This document shows positions 5,854 through 10,945 of a DNA stretch of 10,945 nucleotides, one piece after another (the first letter of the stretch is position 1; every line of letters starts with the position of its first letter). The position numbers and the translations under genes are program-made. Source of the DNA: an uncultured Solobacterium sp. (GTDB lineage: Bacteria; Bacillota_I; Bacilli_A; Erysipelotrichales; Erysipelotrichaceae); contig CALBKL010000183.1 of the NCBI GenBank assembly GCA_937895985.1, positions 1-10,945 on the forward strand, in the 5' to 3' direction. The notes under the pieces were generated by a model. That model did not search any database and had not been told where the DNA came from. It saw nothing but the letters and a program-made list of their open reading frames with translations.

Positions 5854-6707
5854 ATGCATGACACATGTAACCCTTGGCATGGATGTAAGAAGATTAGCGA
5901 AGGATGCGCAAACTGCTATATGTATTTTCTCGATCAAATGCGTGCTCAAGATGGCCCACTCATCCGCTTAACAAATAGTATAAAAAACCCTTAGCGAAAA
6001 ATCGCAAGGGTGAATATAAGATTAAAAGCGGTGAACTCATACGTGTATGTATGACCTCGGATTTCTTCCTAGAAGAAACAGATGCTTGGCGTACACAAGC
6101 TTGGGATATCATGCGGATCCGCAGTGATGTAAAATTCTTCCTACTAACCAAACGACCAGAACGTATACCCTCCTGTTTACCATCTGATTGGGGAGATGGA
6201 TGGGAAAACATCATAATCAATGTTACAGCGGAAAATCAAAAGCGTGCTGATGAACGTATCCCCATCTTATTAGATTTACCCTTCAAACATAAAGGAATCA
6301 TGTGTGCCCCACTCTTATCAGAGATACACATTGAACAATACCTATCCGACAAAATCGAACAAATCATCGTCGGTGGAGAAAACTACAGCGGTAGTAGACC
6401 TTGCCATTACGAGTGGGTTAAAAGCCTTTATCACCAAGCCACCAAACACGATATTACATTTGCCTTCATCGAAACAGGAACACACTTTGTAAAAGATGGA
6501 AAAACATATCAAATCCCATCCAAAACCATTCAATCTAAACAAGCCTTCCGCTCCGGTTTACAACACCAAGGCAGAAAACACAAATATATACTCGTCGACC
6601 AATTTAATAACTACATTCCAGAAGAGCAAAGATACCAACGACAATTTGATATCGACTGTACAGAATGCGGTTCTAAACTAATATGCAATGGAATTGAACT
6701 AGGATAA
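5854..6707 (+). pseudogene. Phage Gp37/Gp68-like three-Cys-motif protein (DUF5131 family), interrupted by a frame change
   Basis: An ATG at 5854 with AGGAGG 8 nt upstream opens MHDTCNPWHGCKKISEGCAN, then CYMYFLDQMRAQ. This is the typical N-terminus of the DUF5131 family with its cysteine cluster (C11, C18, C21, plus C5). The frame hits TAG at 5992-5994 after 46 codons. Moving back one base at C5988, the reading continues as PLAKNRKGEYKIKSGELIRV and CMTSDFFLEE, and runs to TAA at 6705-6707. The downstream frame is open from 5979, but its first ATG is at 6051, too late to be a natural start. Joined, the product would be about 284 residues, near the full family length. It has no gap or duplicated residue at the junction. 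Other family-like stretches include FFLLTKRPER, GDGWENI, FKHKGIMCAPL, GGENYSGSRPCHYEWVKSL and AFIETGTHFVKDGK. The spacing of the three cysteines resembles an iron-sulfur or radical-SAM-like site; biochemical function is not established. The family is often found in phages and next to a 'three-Cys-motif partner' (TcmP), which is absent here. One base missing from an A7 run, a sequence error, or -1 frameshifting at A AAA AAC (5982-5988) would each explain the break. Confidence 0.85.
5982..6011 (-). terminator. Intrinsic terminator on the minus strand, inside the DUF5131 gene
   Basis: Read on the minus strand, ACCCTTGCGA (6011-6002) pairs with TCGC-T-AAGGGT (5997-5987). The stem has 10 bp with one bulged T and a TTTT loop, and is followed directly by six T (5987-5982). 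This is a strong Rho-independent terminator by shape. It points in the direction of the MerR-ABC operon, whose last stop codon is about 690 nt upstream at 6699, with no better terminator between. On the plus strand the same hairpin has no U-tract but abuts the slippery A6 run. Confidence 0.6.
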
Positions 6708-8222
6708 TGTACGAATTCTACTCAAAAGTAGAAATAGAATCACACTTACAATGAATAGAATACTCGCTACCAGATACATTGCAAAATAAAGATTTATGAC
6801 TAAACAAGTTGAAAGTAGTATCGGTAATCCAACCATAAATAAACTAGTCAGCATCGTTAAGCCAACCTGCAAACTTTGCTTAATTGGAACAATTTCATTG
6901 TCCCAACTATAATTCGCAAATCGATAGTCTAGCGTAAATCCCAAGATTGCAGTAAAGAAAGAATATACTAATGGAATAAGTAACACCGCAATCATCTGTT
7001 CGACTGATAGCGAAAATCGTAAGAATACTGCGATGATTGCGCAAACATATCCTATTAGATGTAAAGATAATGTTACCGATATCTTACTACGTATAATATC
7101 CTTCATCTTGATTGGAGCAGTTTGAATAATCCATAAATTCTTTCCTTCTAATGATAAGGAAGAAGCTGAAGGGAATGTGAATGCCAGCATCCCTGCAATC
7201 ACAAGCGGAATATAATCCACCACATTTGCAGGTATTTGCGACACTTTCAACATGGAAAACAGCATTGTTGGTGGCACAAACACCAACAACACACTCCCTA
7301 TTACTAACATAATGACACCAAACCCCTGATTTATTACTGCTAAATACGAGCCAAAGAAACGTTGCACTTCTTTTTGATATAACGCATGGAATACTGAATG
7401 ATGCTTAAAAGTTGCATCATGGTATATAACTCTACGTTTTGTGGAAAGCTTATGCAGAACTTCATATTTCCATGTAAGCATATAGAAGATTAATACAGAA
7501 ACGACGATTGATATGCATGCATATAATAGGTTAGACTTCAAAAAGATCAAAGATAGTGGGTATATCTGTACCATTTGTAATCCTGTCATAGTAGATAAAC
7601 CGCCGACACTTTGAAGCAGAAAGATTCCTACCATCAAACCAATAAACAATAAAACAGATAATAGTACTTTTAATACTGTTGTATGTTTAGCAAAAGATGC
7701 TACATAAAGAATGCCCACACCAAAGATAATTGCAATTCCTATCGGTATCACCGGAACAAACACAAGAGAGAGAATACCGAATGCAAGCTGTAAGTATGCA
7801 TGTGTAATAAGTACATGTACCACCATACCTGGCAACATCATTCCACAGGTGAAACAAAACGCAAAGATATAAACAATCAATAGTTTACTTGCGATAATAT
7901 CTCTTTTAGAAACTGGCAGTGACTGCAACATGTCATAATCATTACCCTCAAACAATAATGCATTCAACGTAAACAATAATAATGTTATTAAAGCGACACT
8001 CGTTAGCGACAACAAGCTTGCATACACATATTCCACAAGTCCTGCATGTATCAAGTTCATTGTTGTTGTGACAGAAAATGCCACAATATTTATTGCCATA
8101 TAGACAATAACAACAACGAATAATAACGCTATATTACGTTTTTGTTTATTGTTTCCGCAAAAATCATTTATGGGTAGTGTATTTAAGAGTTTTGCTTTTG
8201 ATAAATGAATAATTTGATTCAT
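6699..8222 (-). CDS. ABC-2-type exporter permease, 12 predicted membrane helices
   Basis: This 507-residue membrane protein is probably the transmembrane partner of the ATPase encoded just upstream. I count about twelve hydrophobic segments: near 31-50, 65-90, 114-135, 142-175, 185-204, 232-250, 296-325, 335-355, 381-402, 409-430, 452-475 and 477-500. They are arranged as two halves around a basic cytoplasmic loop at about 251-290. Each half contains a matching cytoplasmic motif: EGNDYDMLQSLPVSKRDII ending in SK (92-113), and EGKNLWIIQTAPIKMKDII ending in SK (359-380). This suggests a fused tandem duplication, so one chain may supply both halves of the channel. Substrate is unknown; relatives export lipids, peptides or drugs. 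Its ATG overlaps the ATPase stop by one base (TAATG) and GGAGGT precedes it. Its 3' end overlaps the convergent DUF5131 gene by 9 bp. Confidence 0.85.
   Translation of the reverse strand: MNQIIHLSKAKLLNTLPINDFCGNNKQKRNIALLFVVVIVYMAINIVAFSVTTTMNLIHAGLVEYVYASLLSLTSVALITLLLFTLNALLFEGNDYDMLQSLPVSKRDIIASKLLIVYIFAFCFTCGMMLPGMVVHVLITHAYLQLAFGILSLVFVPVIPIGIAIIFGVGILYVASFAKHTTVLKVLLSVLLFIGLMVGIFLLQSVGGLSTMTGLQMVQIYPLSLIFLKSNLLYACISIVVSVLIFYMLTWKYEVLHKLSTKRRVIYHDATFKHHSVFHALYQKEVQRFFGSYLAVINQGFGVIMLVIGSVLLVFVPPTMLFSMLKVSQIPANVVDYIPLVIAGMLAFTFPSASSLSLEGKNLWIIQTAPIKMKDIIRSKISVTLSLHLIGYVCAIIAVFLRFSLSVEQMIAVLLIPLVYSFFTAILGFTLDYRFANYSWDNEIVPIKQSLQVGLTMLTSLFMVGLPILLSTCLVINLYFAMYLVASILFIVSVILFLLLSRIRTLS
6716..6733. 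repeat. Small perfect hairpin just past the DUF5131 stop codon
   Basis: TTCTACT (6716-6722) and AGTAGAA (6727-6733) form a 7-bp stem with loop CAAA, inside the 3' end of the permease gene. Neither strand has a U-tract after it, so it is not an intrinsic terminator. It could protect the 3' end of the DUF5131 transcript, or be chance. Confidence 0.4.
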
Positions 8223-8926
8223 TATGCATCCACCTCCATAAAGAACTCTTCTAATGACTTTGTTCCCTTCACGGTATCCGTATTACCACATGTAACAAGT
8301 TTTCCTTTATGGATAATAGCAATTTTATTACAGAGTTTCTCTGCTACATCTAAAACATGAGTCGAGAAGAAAATTGTACATCCTTTCTGTGTCATTTCTT
8401 TCATAATATTCTTGAGTTCAAATGTAGCTTTTGGATCCAACCCTACAAATGGTTCATCTAAAATCAATATCTTCGGTTCATGTATAAGAGCCGCAATAAT
8501 TGCAGTACGCTGTTTCATCCCATGTGAATATGAAGAAATCATATTTCCCAGGGAATCTGTCATTTCGAAAAGATTCCCATATGTTTGTATGCGATTTTTT
8601 CTATCTTCAGAAGACACATGATACAAATCGGCGATAAAGTTAATGAATTGATACCCCGTTAAATGCTCATATAAATCAGGATTATCTGGTATATATGCCA
8701 CTTGTTGTTTACATAAGATTGGCTCACTTTGAATAGAATGACCATTTATTAAAATATCACCTTCATCAAAGCCATGAATACCAACGATTGCTTTTATGGT
8801 AGAAGTTTTCCCTGCACCATTAGCCCCAATAAAACCATAGATATCTCCATCAGAAACAGACAAAGATAAGTGCTCTACAGCAACTTTCCCATCATACTTC
8901 TTCGTTAAATTTTTAATTTCAATCAT
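8222..8926 (-). CDS. ABC transporter ATP-binding protein (ABC-2/CcmA-type)
   Basis: This 234-residue ATPase shows Walker A GANGAGKT (34-41), the signature YSHGMKQR (133-140), Walker B ILILDEP (153-159), the D-loop GLD (162-164) and the switch histidine H190 in FFSTH. The degenerate signature SHGMKQ is normal for CcmA-like exporters (COG1131). It lies between the MerR regulator (ATGA overlap of 4 nt) and the permease (1-nt overlap), so the three genes form one translationally coupled operon. Its RBS GGGAGG sits in the end of the MerR gene. It likely powers the adjacent 12-helix permease; an export direction is inferred from the family. Confidence 0.93.
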   Translation of the reverse strand: MIEIKNLTKKYDGKVAVEHLSLSVSDGDIYGFIGANGAGKTSTIKAIVGIHGFDEGDILINGHSIQSEPILCKQQVAYIPDNPDLYEHLTGYQFINFIADLYHVSSEDRKNRIQTYGNLFEMTDSLGNMISSYSHGMKQRTAIIAALIHEPKILILDEPFVGLDPKATFELKNIMKEMTQKGCTIFFSTHVLDVAEKLCNKIAIIHKGKLVTCGNTDTVKGTKSLEEFFMEVDA

Positions 8927-9675
8927 AAGTCTTCCTCCCGTAAGGTTTCTACACAGAACCCTTTTTTATTACAACATGGGCAAGTCAGCCTTCTAGTATG
9001 ATACGTGTGTCTCGCCCAAAAAACCTCTTTTCCATTTGGCCTAAAAACGGTATGACATTCAGGACAGATATAGGCAACAATATTCATATATTTTTTGAAT
9101 AAAATTGATCCAAAAATAATTATCAATATCTCAACAACAAGATATATCCACCACTTTCTGCTAAATAGCGAATATACAAAAAATGCACCTTGTATGATTC
9201 CAACTATGATTCCAATAATGAAAAGCTGTATCCGGTAATGTTTCAATCGTTCTTTTCGTTTCAAAATATACGCAATATTTGGCATTGATGCTGGTGTTAT
9301 CACTGGTATTGCATTTAATTGTTCACGAAATGATTTTGCATCTTGAAGTTTTATTTTTTGTTCCTCAACTTCTTTCTCTATCGCAAATATACGTTCATCA
9401 ATTAAAGCCTTTATTATATTCTCACCATTGTCTTGCTGATAAATACTGGCAATATCATCAATGGATAATCCTAGAGAGCGCAAATAAATTAATAATCTTA
9501 ATTTCTCTACATCTTCAGAAGTATACATACGTCTACCACCTTCACTTAGTTCAGTAGGAATTAGTAGTCCTCGTTGATCATAATATTGAACTGTACGAAC
9601 AGTAATACCGCATAATTTCGCAATCTCACCTGTCGAATACATTTTTTGATTAGTTCTTTCTATAGTATCACGCAT
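8923..9675 (-). CDS. MerR-family regulator with two membrane helices and a C-terminal zinc ribbon
   Basis: The protein has 250 residues from ATG at 9675. The MerR winged helix is at about 12-82, with YSTGEIAKLCGITVRTVQYY, the wing YDQRGLLIP and RRMYTSEDVEKL. A charged coiled-coil helix follows (about 92-122). Instead of a small ligand pocket there are two membrane segments (about 148-170 and 175-194). After them comes a cytoplasmic ribbon with CPEC (204-207) and CPCC (232-235), a likely four-cysteine zinc site. The reading frame opens further upstream at a GTG (9708), but ATG 9675 has GAGGT (9687-9683) at 7 nt, and the upstream part overlaps the promoter. The gene is first in an operon with an ABC exporter, so it probably controls its own operon in response to a membrane or envelope signal. 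Whether it releases or activates transcription like other MerR proteins is not shown. Confidence 0.88.
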   Translation of the reverse strand: MRDTIERTNQKMYSTGEIAKLCGITVRTVQYYDQRGLLIPTELSEGGRRMYTSEDVEKLRLLIYLRSLGLSIDDIASIYQQDNGENIIKALIDERIFAIEKEVEEQKIKLQDAKSFREQLNAIPVITPASMPNIAYILKRKERLKHYRIQLFIIGIIVGIIQGAFFVYSLFSRKWWIYLVVEILIIIFGSILFKKYMNIVAYICPECHTVFRPNGKEVFWARHTYHTRRLTCPCCNKKGFCVETLREEDL

Positions 9676-9698
9676 ATCTCTCACCTCATAATAATGAT

Positions 9699-9729
9699 AG
9701 TTTATCACGCAACGTCACAAGCAAGTCAT
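9699..9729 (-). promoter_or_regulatory. Candidate promoter of the MerR-ABC operon with a 19-bp spacer
   Basis: Read on the minus strand, ATGACT (9729-9724) and TAAACT (9704-9699) each match 4 of 6 consensus bases and are 19 nt apart. An over-long spacer of 19-20 bp is the hallmark of promoters that MerR proteins untwist. The start would fall near 9692, giving a leader of about 17 nt with the RBS inside. No clear dyad was found in the spacer. This placement supports ATG 9675 as the true start. Confidence 0.4.
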
Positions 9730-9793
9730 TTTTGTTTTTTTTCTTTAAAATTGCGAAAAAAATCAAACGAAAGAAATTTATCTTAAAAACCTC

Positions 9794-9822
9794 TTGCAAA
9801 GATAAAATTTAAATTATATAAT
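9794..9822 (+). promoter_or_regulatory. Promoter of the tRNA-Lys gene
   Basis: TTGCAA (9794-9799) and consensus TATAAT (9817-9822) are separated by 17 nt. The start should lie near 9829, about 14 nt before the mature tRNA 5' end. It is divergent from the MerR promoter, with an A/T-tract-rich segment between them (about 9729-9792). Confidence 0.8.
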
Positions 9823-9842
9823 CATAAAGCATTAAGCGAGAT

Positions 9843-9918
9843 GGTTTCTTAGCTCAGTTGGTAGAGCAACTGACTCTTAATCAGTGGGTCGAGGGTTCGA
9901 GCCCCTCAGAGACCACCA
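9843..9918 (+). tRNA. tRNA-Lys (anticodon CTT)
   Basis: This 76-nt cloverleaf has CCA encoded at 9916-9918. The acceptor stem GGTTTCT pairs with AGAGACC (one G-U pair). The D-arm includes AGCTCAGTTGGTAGAGC. The anticodon stem is ACTGA/TCAGT with loop CTCTTAA, so the anticodon is CTT and decodes AAG lysine codons. The T-arm is GAGGG/CCCTC with loop TTCGAGC, and the discriminator base is A. It is a single gene with its own promoter and terminator. Confidence 0.97.
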
Positions 9919-9962
9919 TAAACAAAAGGGAAGTTCCGAAAGGTTCTTCCCTTTTTGTTTAT
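9919..9962 (+). terminator. Terminator of the tRNA-Lys gene
   Basis: A long stem pairs TAAACAAAAGGGAAG with CTTCCCTTTTTGTTTA, with one bulged base. The top contains CC-GAAA-GG, a GNRA-type loop. The GGGAAG core (9928-9933) pairs with CTTCCC (9946-9951), and TTTTT follows. The element starts directly after the CCA. The flanking A and T runs are symmetric, so it could terminate in both directions. Confidence 0.85.
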
Positions 9963-10222
9963 GAGTAAGCCATATTTCAACCATATACACATGAACATCG
10001 TATAGTATCATCACCCATAGCCCCTACATTAGCTTCACTTCATTAACTTATGGATTCTATCATTAAAATATAATGTATAATAATTGTAACAAATATAAAT
10101 ATTTATCTGTATTAGAAGATGATAGCCTTTGTATTTTTAAATCATTATTTTCAATAATCAACTCCTAAGATTTTATTATCTTTCGCCAAATATGTTCAAG
10201 AACATGGAGGTACTATACTACA
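9963..10222. other. 260-nt spacer without a recognisable gene
   Basis: I find no credible ORF or RNA gene here. It holds two TATAAT hexamers (10069-10074 and 10076-10081) without good -35 boxes, a 12-bp perfect AT palindrome ATAAATATTTAT (10095-10106), and a TATTAT (10174-10179) that could be the -10 of the next gene. It probably contains the promoter and control region of the plus-strand ABC gene. Confidence 0.6.
10192..10205 (+). promoter_or_regulatory. 14-bp palindrome directly before the RBS of the right-end ABC gene
   Basis: ATGTTC-AA-GAACAT is a perfect dyad with a 2-nt centre. It is too tight for a hairpin loop, so it is more likely a protein binding site. It abuts GGAGG (10206-10210). 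If TATTAT at 10174-10179 is the -10, the dyad lies just after the transcription start, a classic repressor position. Confidence 0.4.
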
Positions 10223-10945
10223 ATGCAAGAGTTAACAAAGAGTATTACATGCAATAATATTAGCAAAAAATACAATCATTCTAGGATTTTTAGTGATTGC
10301 AGATCTACTATCGCTCTTGCAAATATCACTTTTTCTGTTTCCCATGGTGAAATATTAGGAATTATAGGGAAAAACGGTGCAGGTAAAACGACACTTATTA
10401 AAATATTGTCAGGCATTATGGTTCCTGACAGTGGTGAGGTAGAAGTAACGGGAACCAACCCTTTTAAGAGAATTAAATCATACAGAAATTCCGTTGCAAT
10501 TATCATGGGACAAAAAAGTCAAATGGACGAAGATATTTCCATATATGATAATGCGCTGTTTATGGCTTCTGTATACGGAATCAATAGAGAAACTGCGGAC
10601 ATTCGCATTTCCTCACTCTCATCTAAGCTTGGACTTACTACCCAATTAAAACAACAAGTAAGAACATTATCTTTAGGCGAGAGGATGAAGGGCGATTTAC
10701 TTATTGCTTTTTTACATACTCCAACAATCATCTTTTTAGACGAACCAACGATAGGCTTAGATTATTCGACTCAATGCTCCGTTCGTTCATTTCTGAAAGA
10801 ATATGTTAAACAAAATAATGCATCTTTGATTCTAACCAGTCATAATATTGATGATATCAAAGAACTCAATGACAATATATTGATTCTCAACGAGGGCAAG
10901 CAATTATTCCTAGGTAAAATTAGTGAATTATATATGATTGTTAAG
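10223..10945 (+). CDS. ABC transporter ATP-binding protein, COG4586 (viologen-exporter-like), 3' end missing
   Basis: I read 241 open codons from ATG at 10223 to the window edge; no stop is reached. GGAGG (10206-10210) lies about 12 nt before the start. Motifs are Walker A GKNGAGKT (49-56), Q-loop IIMGQKSQM (93-101), signature LSLGERMKGDLL (149-160), Walker B IIFLDEP (169-175), then TIGLD, and switch histidine H207 in LTSHNIDDI. The GQKSQ Q-loop and the LSLGER signature followed by a G/A-D-L stretch are characteristic of COG4586, ATPases of two-permease exporters that often carry viologens, antibiotics or peptides. Family members are about 320 residues, so some 80 may be missing. Permease genes are expected just beyond the right edge. 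It is unrelated to the ATPase at 8222-8926 beyond the general ABC fold. Confidence 0.85.
   Translation, partial: MQELTKSITCNNISKKYNHSRIFSDCRSTIALANITFSVSHGEILGIIGKNGAGKTTLIKILSGIMVPDSGEVEVTGTNPFKRIKSYRNSVAIIMGQKSQMDEDISIYDNALFMASVYGINRETADIRISSLSSKLGLTTQLKQQVRTLSLGERMKGDLLIAFLHTPTIIFLDEPTIGLDYSTQCSVRSFLKEYVKQNNASLILTSHNIDDIKELNDNILILNEGKQLFLGKISELYMIVK

Noticed and set aside
5982..5988. A AAA AAC as the frameshift signal of an IS3-family transposase
   Set aside because: Neither reading frame around it resembles OrfA or OrfB of an insertion sequence, and no terminal inverted repeats were seen. Both frames fit DUF5131.
5960..6220. 86-codon minus-strand frame antisense to DUF5131
   Set aside because: It has no family resemblance, no convincing RBS, and its end runs into the antisense terminator hairpin.
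6051..6707. Taking 6051-6707 as a complete 218-residue protein
   Set aside because: It would begin in the middle of a conserved DUF5131 stretch (RVCMTSDFFLEE) and lacks an RBS. The upstream family sequence continues in the same frame back to the A6 run.
6716..6733. Hairpin after the DUF5131 stop as its terminator
   Set aside because: The stem is followed by ATAGAATC on the plus strand, with no U-tract.
8923..9708. Longer MerR reading from GTG 9708
   Set aside because: The extra 11 codons overlap the candidate promoter and have no RBS. ATG 9675 has GAGGT at 7 nt.
9740..9780. TTTCTTT/AAAGAAA inverted repeat upstream of the tRNA gene
   Set aside because: Low-complexity A/T-tract DNA; the pairing is expected by chance and no loop or U-tract logic fits.
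9843..9918. tRNA-Lys gene as an integration site for a mobile element
   Set aside because: There is no integrase gene nearby and I saw no repeat of the tRNA 3' end in the window. The tRNA has its own intact terminator.
1..10945. CRISPR array, rRNA, prophage structural genes or transposase
   Set aside because: No regularly spaced repeats, rRNA-like sequence or matching proteins were seen. The DUF5131 gene is the only phage-associated family and stands alone.

Overview
The window looks like a chromosomal segment of an AT-rich, low-GC Gram-positive bacterium (Firmicutes). The evidence is the strong GGAGG-type ribosome binding sites, sigma-A-like promoters (TTGATT-17-TATAAT and TTGCAA-17-TATAAT), U-tract terminators, a lipoprotein solute-binding protein and a tRNA gene with encoded CCA. 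The protein flavour suggests Erysipelotrichia or a related lineage, but this is a weak inference.

Left part (1-5700, minus strand). A complete LIV-type branched-chain amino acid importer operon reads right to left: livJ (lipoprotein receptor), livH and livM (permeases), livG and livF (ATPases), then an AcuB-like CBS-CBS-ACT protein. The operon starts at a strong promoter (5663-5691) and ends at a clear intrinsic terminator (365-388). A hairpin between livJ and livH (4415-4436) may make the receptor more abundant than the membrane complex. livH to the CBS-ACT gene is tightly packed (gaps of 4 nt or less, or 4-nt overlaps). The CBS-ACT protein is a plausible ligand or nucleotide sensor for the importer. 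Beyond the terminator, a separate gene for a small membrane protein runs off the left edge.

Middle part (5700-6707, plus strand). Divergent from livJ lies a gene of the phage Gp37/Gp68-like 'three-Cys-motif' family (DUF5131). The short ORF track fragments miss its beginning. It starts at ATG 5854 with an ideal ribosome binding site and is interrupted by a frame change at an A6 run (5982-5987). The downstream frame then resumes family-like sequence without loss. The break point is a textbook -1 slippery heptamer, A AAA AAC, next to a hairpin, so decay, sequencing error and recoding are all open. The same bases read on the minus strand form a near-perfect Rho-independent terminator.

Right part (6699-9730, minus strand). 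A three-gene operon encodes a MerR-type regulator with two membrane helices and a C-terminal zinc ribbon, an ABC ATPase and an ABC-2-type 12-helix exporter permease. All junctions overlap by 1-4 nt. Its last gene overlaps the DUF5131 gene tail to tail by 9 bp, and the first good terminator in its direction is the one buried inside the DUF5131 gene.

Far right (9790-10945, plus strand). A tRNA-Lys(CUU) gene has its own promoter and terminator. A 260-nt spacer with no gene follows, and then a second ABC ATPase of the COG4586 (viologen-exporter-like) type that runs off the right edge.

No CRISPR array, integrase, transposase or rRNA was seen. The most interesting items are the interrupted DUF5131 gene with its double-duty hairpin, the membrane-anchored MerR with zinc ribbon, and the CBS-ACT protein in the liv operon.
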